This document shows positions 35,867 through 44,620 of a stretch of 64,000 nucleotides of DNA, in pieces (the stretch's first letter is position 1; the number at the start of each line of letters is the position of its first letter). Position numbers and translations under genes: made by a program. The stretch spans positions 2,204,501-2,268,500 of the forward strand of contig NZ_CP019509.1 of NCBI RefSeq assembly GCF_002002905.1. Reading direction: 5' to 3'. Source of the DNA: Aquaspirillum sp. LM1 (lineage in GTDB: Bacteria > Pseudomonadota > Gammaproteobacteria > Burkholderiales > Aquaspirillaceae). The notes beneath the pieces were generated by a model. The model did no database searches, was not told the origin of the DNA, and worked only from the letters and a program-made list of their open reading frames with translations.

Positions 35867-36143
35867 CTAGTAGCCAGTCACCATGATCTGAATCGACTGA
35901 CAGGCGATTAGACCGCTTTCGGCATGAGTTTCACCTCAGGTGTCGTTCCCGCGAAGGCGGGAACCCAGATCGCGCCACAGCGTGCGCGGTGGGCATGGCG
36001 CAGGTAGCGCTGATGAGCGCTCACCCCGCTGTACGCTGTGGACACGCCTGGATTCCCGCCTGCGCGGGAATGACGCGGTGGGGCGCGGCGAGTGGTTCGT
36101 CGTGGAACGTGAGCCATCGTGTTTCAACGTGACTGGCTACTAG
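35867..36143 (+). mobile_element. 277-bp non-autonomous element, copy 2
   Basis: It has CTAGTAGCCAGTCAC (35867-35881) and the exact complement (36129-36143). It is the same length as copy 1 and inverted relative to it, 22 kb away. It carries GTTCCC-N8-GGGAAC and ATTCCC-N8-GGGAAT palindromes. The two inverted copies could support inversion of the segment between them by recombination (inference). Confidence 0.85.
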
Positions 36144-36490
36144 CGATCTGACCACGATGTCCCGGCTTGCCGTAGCGCTTTTTGCGCACTTTCTGGCAGC
36201 GCAGCACCTTGTGGATCTACTTGCCTTGCTGTTGGTCTTGCATGACAGCGACCAATGCGCTGGCCCAGGGCACTTTGGCCCAAGCTACTGCATTCAATGC
36301 TTGAATCTAGCATTGTTGAGATGCGGGTGTTTCATTTCCTGTGCCCCTGACTGGGCGGTCAATGAATCAGGGAATTTACCTCATCTCACCCTCTTTCTCC
36401 AGACCACTCTGTCATTCACTGACGCTCTGAATCCGCCAAAAAAAATTAACAAACAAAATCAACATATTGCATTTGCATTCAATGCACTCC
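36144..36490. other. Gene-free stretch at the island's right edge
   Basis: I see no supported gene or repeat here. A plus-strand frame (36157-36693) has unbiased composition and ends antisense to the response regulator gene, so it is not called. AT content rises toward 36440-36480, which is the downstream side of the regulator gene. Confidence 0.4.
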
Positions 36491-37417
36491 CTACCCACCC
36501 CGCAACCGATTCACCGCCAGCGTCGCCGCTGCCGTTCTGGTCTCCACCCCCAGCTTTTCAAAAATATGCTCCAGGTGTTTGTTCACCGTACGCGGGCTGC
36601 CGCCCAGAATCTCGGCGATATCGCGGTTGGTTTTGCCCAGCGTCAGCCAGTGCAGCACTTCGGCTTCGCGTCGGGTCAGCCGAAAGGCACTGATCAGCGC
36701 TTCCAGGGTGCTGTCGTCATTTTCTTCGCGCAGCACCACCAGCCATTCTTCGTCGCCGGTCTGGTCGTGGAATGACGCCAGCAGGCGGCAGCCCTGGTGG
36801 GTGTGTACCAGCGCCGGGCTGTCCTGGCCGGCGCGGCGGGCGCGTTCGGCTTCGGTGGTCCAGCTGAGCAGACGCGGTGGGGTGTGGTCGCCCACTTCGC
36901 CAAAATGGCGCTGCAACAGCTGGCGGGCCAGCGGAGTTTGCCACACCAGCTTGCCGCTGGCGGCGGCGATGGCGACGGTGGCCTGGCCAAAGGCGTCCAG
37001 CGCGGTGCGTGCCTGTTTCATCTGCCGGGCGTTGTGCATGTGGGCGGCGATGCGGGCCAGCACTTCCTGCGGGCGCAACGGCTTGGTCACGTAGTCGGCA
37101 CCGCCGGCGGCAAAGGCGGCCACCACATGCTCGGTTTCGGTCAGCCCGGTCATGAACACCACCGGAATGTGCTGGGTGGCAAAGTCGGCTTTCAGCTGGC
37201 GGGCCACTTCAAAGCCGTCCAGGCCGGGCATCACCGCGTCGAGCAAAATCACGTCCGGCAGCGACAGGCGGGCGCGGCTGAGGGCGGATTCGCCGTCGGT
37301 GGCCACCAGCACGGTGTAGCCAGCTTCGTCCAGCGCGTCGTAGAGCAGGGCAAGATTCTCCGGGAAGTCGTCCACCACCAGAACAATTTCTTTGCCAGTG
37401 CCGTCATTCAGGGTCAT
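36491..37417 (-). CDS. LuxR-type response regulator
   Basis: A 308-residue two-domain regulator. The receiver (~10-125) has Asp16/Asp17, the phospho-acceptor Asp60 in VILLDAVMPGLDG and Lys112 in VTKPL. A ~100-residue linker and a LuxR/NarL helix-turn-helix follow (~245-303: LTRREAEVLHWLTLGKTNRDIAEIL shown here by its LTRREAEVLHWLTLGK part). Its start overlaps the hybrid kinase gene by 14 bases, so they are co-translated and surely a pair. Confidence 0.93.
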   Translation of the reverse strand: MTLNDGTGKEIVLVVDDFPENLALLYDALDEAGYTVLVATDGESALSRARLSLPDVILLDAVMPGLDGFEVARQLKADFATQHIPVVFMTGLTETEHVVAAFAAGGADYVTKPLRPQEVLARIAAHMHNARQMKQARTALDAFGQATVAIAAASGKLVWQTPLARQLLQRHFGEVGDHTPPRLLSWTTEAERARRAGQDSPALVHTHQGCRLLASFHDQTGDEEWLVVLREENDDSTLEALISAFRLTRREAEVLHWLTLGKTNRDIAEILGGSPRTVNKHLEHIFEKLGVETRTAAATLAVNRLRGG

Positions 37418-40400
37418 GCGGGGCAGTCCTTTCCAGGCCGTGGCGCAGCATGGCTTTCAGTGCATCCAGCCGGAAATGGCGGACATGCTCGCTGGCAACA
37501 CGGATGAATTCTTCACAATGCGGGGCTTCGCTGGCCAGTTCGTCCAGCGTGCGGCGGATGCCGCGCATATAGCCCAGCGTCACCCCTTCGTTCAGTTGGC
37601 GCAGCCAGTGGGCCGGCGGGTAGCGCAGCGGGGCGGCGGGCGGCGGGGGTTCGCTGCGCGGGCGCGGGGCGCTCACCCATTCCAGCTGCAGCGCGCGGCC
37701 AATCCAGTCGAGCAGTTCTTCCACCAGAATCGGCTTGAGGATGAAGTCTTCGGGTGGAATGTCCACGTCGTTGTCCTGGCCGCGTTCAAAGGCGTTGGCA
37801 GAAATAATGGCAATCCGCGCGTCGCTCAGGCGCTGTGCGCGGATGCGGCGGATGGTTTCCCAGCCGTCCAGGCCAGGCATGGCCAGATCCATGAACACCA
37901 GGTGCGGGCGCAGATGCGGCAGCACGGCCAGGCATTCCATGCCGGATTCAACTTGTTCCAGCTCAAAGCCCAGCGGGGCCAGCACGCTGACCAGCAGCTC
38001 ACGGTCCACTTTTTCGTTATCGACAATCAGGATGCGCCGGCGCACGCCAATATAGCCGATGCGCTGCGCCAGCAAAATGGGCCGGCCTGGGCTGGCTTCG
38101 CGCAGTTCGGGCAGGTAGAGCCGGGCGCAAAAGGTGCTGCCCACGCCGGGGGTGCTGCTGACGGTGAGTTCGCCGCCCATCAGGTCGGTGAGCATCTTGC
38201 TGATGGTCAGCCCCAGCCCGGAGCCGCTGCCGCGCGCCAGCCGGCCACGCTCGAATGGCTCGAACAGGCGGGTGAGTTCGTCGGCGGCAATGCCGGGGCC
38301 GGTGTCGCTGATGTCAAAAATGGCCATTTCGCGCCGGTAGCTCAGGCCAAAGCGCACTTCACCGTGCTCGGTGAATTTCACCGCATTGCCCAGCAGGTTG
38401 AGCAGAATCTGGCGCAGGCGCTTTTCGTCGGTTCGCACCACGCCGGGCAGCTCGCCGCTGGGCTGGTAGCTGAAGTGCAGGCCCTTGTTGCGCGCTTGCA
38501 GCTCGACCATGCTGACAATCTGGCTGATGAAATCCGGAAACGCCAGCGGGCGGATGTCCAGGGTGAGCTTGCCGCTTTCGATGCGCGCCACGTCGATGGT
38601 GCTGTCGATGATCGACAGCAGATGGTCGCCGCTGCGGCGGATCACCTGCACTGCCTGCCGCCGGCTGGGCGGAATGCTTTCGTCAGCGTCCAGAATCTGT
38701 GCATAGCCCAGAATGCTGTTCAGCGGCGTGCGCAGTTCGTGGCTGATGGCCGAGATATAGCGGCTTTTGGCCTGATTGGCTTGTTCGGCGGCATGGCGGG
38801 CTTTTTGCAGTTGCTCGTCAGTGCGCTGATGCGATTCGATTTCCTGCAGCAGCAGGCCGGTTTGCCGGTTGGATTCTTCCTGTGCCACCTGGCGGCTTTT
38901 ATGGGTGAGCACCATCCACCAGCCAATAATGCCGCCCACCAGCCACAGCGCGGCAAAAATCCGTGCAAAGCTGGCTTGCAGCAGGCGGGCGTCGCTGCCG
39001 GGCGGCAGGTTATGCCACTCCAGGTAGTAAAGCATGCCCATCAGCAGGGCGAGAAACAGACCAATGCCGCTCATCAGCAGCAGATAATGCCCTACCCCGC
39101 GCGACAGCATCGGCAGCAGGCGGTTGGGCAGCAGGCGGTGCAGCAGCGCCTGCCACTGGCTGGACAGCCGGGCGTGTGGCTTGCACAGGTCGTCGCAGCG
39201 CACATCCAGCGAGCAGCACAGCGAGCAGATTGGCCCCTGATAGGCCGGGCAGTGGCTCATTTCTTCTGGCTCATAGCGCCGTTCGCACACCACGCAATAC
39301 TGGCGGCCACGCCGGGGGCTGGTTTCTGGACGCGCCAGGTAATAGCGGCCCTGGGTGCGCCAGGCAATCAGCGGCGCGGCCAGCAGCGCCACCAGCAAGG
39401 CCACCAGCGGGGCAAAGGGCTGCAAGTCCGCACCAAACAGCCCGAGAAAGCAGCTGACCGACAACAGCGACGCCAGCCCCATCGCGCCGATGCCCACCGG
39501 ATTGATGTCGTACAGATGGGCACGGCGAAACTCGATGCCCGCCGGACTCAGCCCCAGCGGTTTGTTGATCACCAGGTCGGCCACCACGGCGGCAAACCAG
39601 GAAATGGCAATATTGGAATACAGCCCCAGCACCTGGCTGATGGCCTGAAACACCTCCAGCTCCATCAGCAACAGGGCAATCAGGATATTGAACACCATCC
39701 ACACCACCCGCCCCGGGTGGCTGTGGGTCAGCCGGGCAAAAAAGTTGGACCAGGCCAGCGAGCCGGCATAGGCGTTGGTGACGTTGATTTTCAGCTGGGA
39801 CACCATGACAAACAGCGCGGTGACCCATACCGCCAGCCAGGGTGTGCTGAACACCTGGGAAAACCCGATCAGATACATCTGGTTGGGGTCCACCGCTTTG
39901 TCAGCGGCCACGCCGCTGCCCAGCGCCAGCCAGGCCAGCAATGCTCCGCCCAGCATTTTGGCAATGCCGGGCAGCACCCAGCCCGGCCCGCCCCACAGCA
40001 CCGCCAGCCACCAGCGCCGCCGCTGGGCTTCGGTGCGCGCCGGCATAAAGCGCAGATAGTCGGCCTGTTCGCCCATCTGGGTAATCAGCGCCACGCCCAC
40101 GGTGAGTGCTGCGCCAAAGCGGCTGAGGTCAAAACCCGCCGGATACCCGCCCTCGCCGCCATAGGCCCACAGGCCGCGCAGCACATCGGGCTGATGGTAA
40201 AACACCACCAGATACGGCAGCAGCAGCAGGCCCAGCCACAGCGGCTGGGTCCATAGCTGCAGGCGGCTGATGGTGGTGATGCCGTGCATCACCAGCGGAA
40301 TCACCACCAGCGCGCACAGCAGATAGCCCCACGACGGCGGCAGGCCCAGGCTCATTTCCAGCGCATAGGCCATGATGGCGGCTTCCAGCGCAAAGAAAAT

Positions 40401-40811
40401 AAAAGTGAACGACGCGTAAATCAGCGAGGTGATGGTGGAGCCGATATAGCCAAATCCGGCACCCCGGGTCAGCAAGTCCATGTCCACGCCAAAGCGCGCG
40501 GCGTACACGCTGATGGGCAGCCCGGCCAGCGCGATGATCAGCCCGGTGGCCAGAATCGCCCAGAAGGCATTGATAAAGCCGGCCTGCACCAGCATGGTGG
40601 CACCGATGGCTTCCAGCACCAGAAACGACGACGCGCCGCCAAACGCGGTATTGGCCACCCGCCACACCGACCATTTGCGAAAGCTGCGCGGGGTAAAGCG
40701 CAGGGCGTAGTCCTCCAGGGTTTCCCTGGCCACCCAGCTGTTGTAGTCACGGCGCACCTTGACAATGCGCTGGGTGGGCGAGCTGGGCGGGGAAGAATCA
40801 GCGGGCGGCAT
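37404..40811 (-). CDS. NCS1-type transporter fused to a hybrid histidine kinase
   Basis: A 1135-residue protein. Residues ~20-480 form about twelve membrane helices resembling purine/cytosine permeases (NCS1/SSS-like; GAGFGYIGSTITSL, PGWVLPGIAKMLGG). A Cys-rich patch (~503-543: YCVVCERRY, HCPAYQGPICSLCC, CDDLC) could bind a metal. Two more membrane helices and a coiled coil lead to HisKA (ISHELRTPLNSILG, His about 691) and HATPase (NLLGNAVKFTEHGE, DTGPGIA, GSGLGLTI). A receiver (FMDLAMPGLDGW, Asp about 974) and a C-terminal helical tail follow. It probably senses or responds to a transported solute and signals to the overlapping response regulator. The ligand is unknown. Confidence 0.9.
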   Translation of the reverse strand: MPPADSSPPSSPTQRIVKVRRDYNSWVARETLEDYALRFTPRSFRKWSVWRVANTAFGGASSFLVLEAIGATMLVQAGFINAFWAILATGLIIALAGLPISVYAARFGVDMDLLTRGAGFGYIGSTITSLIYASFTFIFFALEAAIMAYALEMSLGLPPSWGYLLCALVVIPLVMHGITTISRLQLWTQPLWLGLLLLPYLVVFYHQPDVLRGLWAYGGEGGYPAGFDLSRFGAALTVGVALITQMGEQADYLRFMPARTEAQRRRWWLAVLWGGPGWVLPGIAKMLGGALLAWLALGSGVAADKAVDPNQMYLIGFSQVFSTPWLAVWVTALFVMVSQLKINVTNAYAGSLAWSNFFARLTHSHPGRVVWMVFNILIALLLMELEVFQAISQVLGLYSNIAISWFAAVVADLVINKPLGLSPAGIEFRRAHLYDINPVGIGAMGLASLLSVSCFLGLFGADLQPFAPLVALLVALLAAPLIAWRTQGRYYLARPETSPRRGRQYCVVCERRYEPEEMSHCPAYQGPICSLCCSLDVRCDDLCKPHARLSSQWQALLHRLLPNRLLPMLSRGVGHYLLLMSGIGLFLALLMGMLYYLEWHNLPPGSDARLLQASFARIFAALWLVGGIIGWWMVLTHKSRQVAQEESNRQTGLLLQEIESHQRTDEQLQKARHAAEQANQAKSRYISAISHELRTPLNSILGYAQILDADESIPPSRRQAVQVIRRSGDHLLSIIDSTIDVARIESGKLTLDIRPLAFPDFISQIVSMVELQARNKGLHFSYQPSGELPGVVRTDEKRLRQILLNLLGNAVKFTEHGEVRFGLSYRREMAIFDISDTGPGIAADELTRLFEPFERGRLARGSGSGLGLTISKMLTDLMGGELTVSSTPGVGSTFCARLYLPELREASPGRPILLAQRIGYIGVRRRILIVDNEKVDRELLVSVLAPLGFELEQVESGMECLAVLPHLRPHLVFMDLAMPGLDGWETIRRIRAQRLSDARIAIISANAFERGQDNDVDIPPEDFILKPILVEELLDWIGRALQLEWVSAPRPRSEPPPPAAPLRYPPAHWLRQLNEGVTLGYMRGIRRTLDELASEAPHCEEFIRVASEHVRHFRLDALKAMLRHGLERTAPHDPE

Positions 40812-40893
40812 GGCGGTGGCCTGGTAGCGGGTGGTAAGGGGACAAGGCGAGACGCTCGCTCGCCCCCATCAGGAGCCCCCTGAAAAAACCGTT

Positions 40894-40913
40894 ATCCCCG
40901 CGCAGGCGGGGAT
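40894..40913. repeat. dRS3-like 20-bp palindrome, variant
   Basis: ATCCCC-N8-GGGGAT, a variant of ATTCCC-N8-GGGAAT, stands alone between the hybrid kinase and plsY, outside the two element families. The rest of the 150-base gap has no feature I can support. Confidence 0.6.
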
Positions 40914-40961
40914 CCAGCGTAGACGTTTTGCCGGAGATGGAGGGCGTCAGAGCCAAACCGG

Positions 40962-41597
40962 CTACTGGCTGTTGGCTCCATCCGACGAAGACGGGCTGGC
41001 TTTCTGCCCGATCCGCCCTTCGTTGCCGGTGAGCAGATTGAGAATGTTTTTTTTGTGGCGCTGAATCAGCAGCAGGGCAATCACCACCGTGGCACCAAAG
41101 TACACCCCAGGCCCGCACAGCCAGAAGGCCAGAAACGGCGAAAAGAACGCCGCAACAATCGCCGCCAGCGAGGAAATCTTGGTGGTATACGCCACCAGCG
41201 CCCAGATCAGCACCGCGCCCAACGCCAGCAGCGGGTGAAACGCGGCCAGAATGCCCACCCCGGTGGCCACGCCCTTGCCGCCATTGAAGCCAAAGAACAG
41301 CGGCCAGATATGGCCAAACAGCACCGCCAGCGCCACCATGCCCACTTCGGGCTCGGCCAGGCCAAAACGCGGCCCCAGCCATTGCGCCAGCATCACCGCC
41401 ACCCAGCCTTTCAGGCCATCGCCCAGCAGGGTAAGCACCGCAGCGGTTTTTTTACCGGTGCGCAGCACATTGGTGGCCCCCGGATTGCCGGAGCCAAAGG
41501 TGCGCGGATCGGCCAGGCCCATCGCCCGGCTGACAATCACCGCAAACGACAGCGAACCAATCAGGTAGGCTGCAACAATAAAGGCTATCGTGGTCAT
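40962..41597 (-). CDS. plsY: Acyl-phosphate:glycerol-3-phosphate acyltransferase
   Basis: A 211-residue inner-membrane protein with about five membrane helices that transfers an acyl group from acyl-phosphate to glycerol-3-phosphate, the first step of phospholipid synthesis. The family motif FGSGNPGATNVLRTGKK is present near residue 38, with GFNGGKGVAT further on. It is divergent from folB across 77 bases, the usual order in proteobacteria. Confidence 0.95.
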   Translation of the reverse strand: MTTIAFIVAAYLIGSLSFAVIVSRAMGLADPRTFGSGNPGATNVLRTGKKTAAVLTLLGDGLKGWVAVMLAQWLGPRFGLAEPEVGMVALAVLFGHIWPLFFGFNGGKGVATGVGILAAFHPLLALGAVLIWALVAYTTKISSLAAIVAAFFSPFLAFWLCGPGVYFGATVVIALLLIQRHKKNILNLLTGNEGRIGQKASPSSSDGANSQ

Positions 41598-41674
41598 GGT
41601 GGATTCAATACAATGTGAAGTTTCGGATTCTACGGCATCCTTGGCTTGCCGCGAAACCGCTATACAGAACCAGC

Positions 41675-42034
41675 ATGGACATCATCTTTTTGCGCGAAGT
41701 GCGCGTCGAAACCGTGATTGGCGTTTACGAATGGGAACGCCGCGCACCGCAAACCATCGAGCTCGACCTGGAAATCGGCATTCCCAGCGAGCAACCCTGC
41801 CACAGCGACAACATCGGCGATACCATCCACTATGGCGTGGTGGTGGAGCGGGTGCGCGCCCTGCTGGCCGCCGAACATTTCTTGCTGATCGAGGCGCTGG
41901 CCGAGCGCATTGCCAAGCTGATCCGAGAAGAATTTGGTGCGCCCTGGGTGAAAGTGGCCGTCACCAAACTGGGCATCCTGCCTGGGGTCAAGCGGGTAGG
42001 CGTGATGATCGAACGCGGACACCGGCCACGCTGA
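41675..42034 (+). CDS. folB: Dihydroneopterin aldolase
   Basis: A 119-residue FolB that converts dihydroneopterin to hydroxymethyl-dihydropterin and glycolaldehyde in folate synthesis. Family landmarks: GVYEWERRAPQTIELDLEIG at the N-terminus, DTIHYGVVVERV, FLLIEALAERIA and a C-terminal VAVTKLGILPGVKRVGV with the catalytic-region Lys. The ATG at 41675 gives the normal length; the frame reaches back to 41615. It is divergent from plsY. Confidence 0.94.
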   Translation: MDIIFLREVRVETVIGVYEWERRAPQTIELDLEIGIPSEQPCHSDNIGDTIHYGVVVERVRALLAAEHFLLIEALAERIAKLIREEFGAPWVKVAVTKLGILPGVKRVGVMIERGHRPR

Positions 42035-42038
42035 CAGC

Positions 42039-42064
42039 TTCAGCACAATCGCGATTGTGCTGAA
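42039..42064. terminator. Palindromic terminator between convergent folB and cysS
   Basis: TTCAGCACAATC-GC-GATTGTGCTGAA is a perfect 26-base palindrome lying 5 bases after folB and 58 bases after the end of cysS, a likely shared bidirectional terminator. Confidence 0.7.
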
Positions 42065-42121
42065 CTCTGCCTATACGAAAATGCGCCGGTGCCCGCCCCC
42101 TGGCCCCGGCGCAGCGCCTGC

Positions 42122-43492
42122 TTACGCCCGCCGCCAGCTGGTGCCGGCAGCGCTGTCTTCCAGCACCACGCCAGCCGCAGCCAGGGCGTCGCGAATGCGG
42201 TCGCTTTCCGCCCAGTTCTTGCTGGCGCGGGCGGCGCGACGGGCGTCAATCAGCGCGTCGATGGCCTCATTCGACAAGCCATCGGCGCTGGCTTCGCCTT
42301 GCAGGAAGCTGGCCGGGTCGCGTTGCAGCAGGCCCAGCACGCCACCCAGGGTTTTCAGCAGACCGGCCAGCTGTACCGACTGGGTGCGATTGGTTTCTGC
42401 CGCCAGCTCAAACAGCACGGCCATGGCTTCCACTGTATTAAAATCGTCGTCCATGGCCGCCTGGAAACGCGCAGCATAAGGATCGGTCCAGTCCAGCGCC
42501 ACGCTGGCCGGGGCGACGTTCTTCAGCGCGGTATACAGTCGGGTCAGCGCATTGCGGGCGTCGCCCAGATGCACGTCGGAGTAATTGAGCGGGCTGCGGT
42601 AGTGGGCGCGCAGGATGAAAAAGCGCACCACTTCGGCGTCAAACTTCTCCAGCACTTCGCGAATGGTGAAAAAATTGCCCAGCGATTTGGACATTTTTTC
42701 ATCATCCACGCGGATAAAACCGTTGTGCATCCAGTAGTTGACGTAGGCGTGGCCATGCGCGCCTTCACTCTGGGCAATTTCGTTTTCGTGGTGGGGAAAC
42801 TGCAAGTCAGCGCCGCCGCCATGGATGTCAAAATGGGCACCCAGATGCTGGCAGCTCATCGCCGAGCACTCGATATGCCAGCCAGGACGGCCTTCGCCCC
42901 ACGGCGAGGCCCACGCCGGCTCACCCGCCTTGGAGGCTTTCCACAGCACAAAGTCCAGCGGGTCGCGTTTGTACGGGTCCACGTCCACCCGCTCGCCGGC
43001 GCGCAGGTCTTCCAATGATTTGCCGGACAACTTGCCATAGCCGTCAAACTCACGCACGGCGTAGTACACATCGCCATTGGCTGCCGGGTAAGCCTTACCA
43101 TTGGCAATCAGCTGGGCAATCAGTGCCAGCATGCCAGGAATATGCTCGGTGGCGCGCGGTTCGATGTCGGGACGGATAATCCCCAACGCGTCGGCATCCT
43201 GGTTCATGGCGTCGATAAAGCGCTGGGTCAGCTGGCCGATGGATTCGCCGTTTTCTGCTGCCCGCTTGATGATCTTGTCGTCAATATCGGTGATGTTGCG
43301 CACATACGTCACCTCCAGCCCGGCAGCGCGCAGCCAGCGGCTGACCATGTCAAACACCACCATCACCCTGGCGTGGCCCAGGTGGCAGTAGTCATACACG
43401 GTCATCCCGCACACATACATGCGGACCTTGCCGGGTTCGATGGGGGTAAACACCTCTTTCTGGCGCGTGAGCGTGTTGTAAAGCGAGAGCAT
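42122..43492 (-). CDS. cysS: Cysteinyl-tRNA synthetase
   Basis: A 456-residue class I synthetase. The HIGH signature appears as HLGH (37-40), the zinc ligand Cys28 lies in YVCGMTVYD, and KMSKS is in [12 protein letters not shown]. The ATG at 43492 follows AGGA and gives the family start MLSLYNTL; the frame extends to 43528 without support. Length is normal (E. coli 461). Confidence 0.96.
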   Translation of the reverse strand: MLSLYNTLTRQKEVFTPIEPGKVRMYVCGMTVYDYCHLGHARVMVVFDMVSRWLRAAGLEVTYVRNITDIDDKIIKRAAENGESIGQLTQRFIDAMNQDADALGIIRPDIEPRATEHIPGMLALIAQLIANGKAYPAANGDVYYAVREFDGYGKLSGKSLEDLRAGERVDVDPYKRDPLDFVLWKASKAGEPAWASPWGEGRPGWHIECSAMSCQHLGAHFDIHGGGADLQFPHHENEIAQSEGAHGHAYVNYWMHNGFIRVDDEKMSKSLGNFFTIREVLEKFDAEVVRFFILRAHYRSPLNYSDVHLGDARNALTRLYTALKNVAPASVALDWTDPYAARFQAAMDDDFNTVEAMAVLFELAAETNRTQSVQLAGLLKTLGGVLGLLQRDPASFLQGEASADGLSNEAIDALIDARRAARASKNWAESDRIRDALAAAGVVLEDSAAGTSWRRA

Positions 43493-43645
43493 GGACAGTC
43501 CTGCGGGCGAGTGCGTAAAAGCGGGCATTGTACCATCAGGCTTGGCGATGATCAGGCGCTGGAGACACGCCCGTGCCGGAACCCACGGACGGGTAGGCTA
43601 GTGCCGGGTGTTATCATGGCGGCTTTTCCGATCCGGCTGCCAACC

Positions 43646-44530
43646 ATGACTTCTTTGCCCACCCCACCCCTGCTGAACCTGATTGGCCCCGGCAAGGTGG
43701 GCCTGAGCCTGACCCAGGCCTGGCTGGGCTGTGGTGCGATCCGGCTGGGGTCGGTGCTGGCCAGCCAGCCGGCGCATGCCCAGGCAGCGGTGGCCCGGCT
43801 GGGTGCCGGTCAGGCGGTCAGTACGCTAGCCGGGGTGGGTGCTGCCGAGCTGACGCTGATTGCCAGCCCGGATGGCCGGATTGCCGACCTGGCCGGGCAG
43901 TTGGCCGCCGCTCAAGTGCTGCGCCCCGGCAGCGGCGTCTGGCACGCCAGCGGTGCCCTGGCAGCGGAGCAGCTGGCACCGCTGGCCGAGCAAGGCATCC
44001 GGCTGGCCAGCGCCCACCCGGTGATGAGCTTTGCTGACCCAGAACGAGCCCAGGCCAGTTTGCCGGGCATGCCGGTGGCGCTGGAAGGCGACGCCACGCT
44101 GTGCCAGCAGTTGGCGCAGCTGTTTGCCCAGCTGGGTGCCCGGCCTTTTACCCTGGCTCCCGGTGCCAAGGCCGGCTACCACGCCGCTTTGTCGATGGCA
44201 TCCAACTATCTGGTCACCCTGGTGGCGTTGGCCAGCCAGACCCTGCAACAAGCTGGGGTGGCAGCAGAGGCCTGCCCGGACTTGCTGGCGCCGTTGATGC
44301 GTCATTCGCTGGATAATGCACTGGCGCTGGGCCCGGCGATGGCGCTGACCGGGCCTATTGTGCGCGGTGATGCGGCAACCGTGGCTGCGCATCTGGCCGT
44401 GCTCAATCAGCCGGCATGCCGTCAGGCGTATCTGGCGCTGGGCCAGGCCACGCTTGATCTGGCGGCAGAGCGCTTGCCTGCAGCGGCTCAGCAGGCGGTC
44501 AGTGCGGTATTGGCAGCAGCCCAGCGGTGA
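43646..44530 (+). CDS. Rossmann-fold/DUF2520 family protein
   Basis: A 294-residue protein. It has an N-terminal NAD(P)-binding Rossmann domain (LIGPGKVGLSLTQAW, residues ~9-25) and a C-terminal helical DUF2520 domain resembling the dimer domain of ketopantoate reductase/proC-type enzymes (GAKAGYHAALSMASNYLVTL). Presumed oxidoreductase; substrate unknown. The ATG at 43646 puts the glycine motif at the usual place; another in-frame ATG at 43616 is possible, and neither has a good ribosome site. Divergent from cysS. Confidence 0.85.
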   Translation: MTSLPTPPLLNLIGPGKVGLSLTQAWLGCGAIRLGSVLASQPAHAQAAVARLGAGQAVSTLAGVGAAELTLIASPDGRIADLAGQLAAAQVLRPGSGVWHASGALAAEQLAPLAEQGIRLASAHPVMSFADPERAQASLPGMPVALEGDATLCQQLAQLFAQLGARPFTLAPGAKAGYHAALSMASNYLVTLVALASQTLQQAGVAAEACPDLLAPLMRHSLDNALALGPAMALTGPIVRGDAATVAAHLAVLNQPACRQAYLALGQATLDLAAERLPAAAQQAVSAVLAAAQR

Positions 44531-44536
44531 TTCGAT

Positions 44537-44580
44537 AAAAAAACCGGCGGAAAGCAACGCTTCCCACCGGTTGAGTTTTT
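44537..44580. terminator. Bidirectional terminator between DUF2520 gene and flgL
   Basis: AACCGGCGGAAAGC pairs with GCTTCCCACCGGTT with one interior mismatch; A-run and T-run flanks give a U-tract on each strand. It ends the flagellar transcript on the minus strand and the DUF2520 gene on the plus. Confidence 0.82.
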
Positions 44581-44620
44581 GTGGGCCAGCGGTTTATGAC
44601 GCGGCCCGGGCTGACACCGA

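Noticed and set aside
36157..36693. 178-codon frame on the plus strand
   Set aside because: Its second half is antisense to the response regulator, and the first half resembles no protein; kept as gene-free.
37392..40256. 954-codon open frame on the plus strand
   Set aside because: It is antisense to the transporter-kinase gene; its His/Gln/Ala-rich composition is the usual mirror of high-GC coding DNA, and the minus-strand protein has clear domains.
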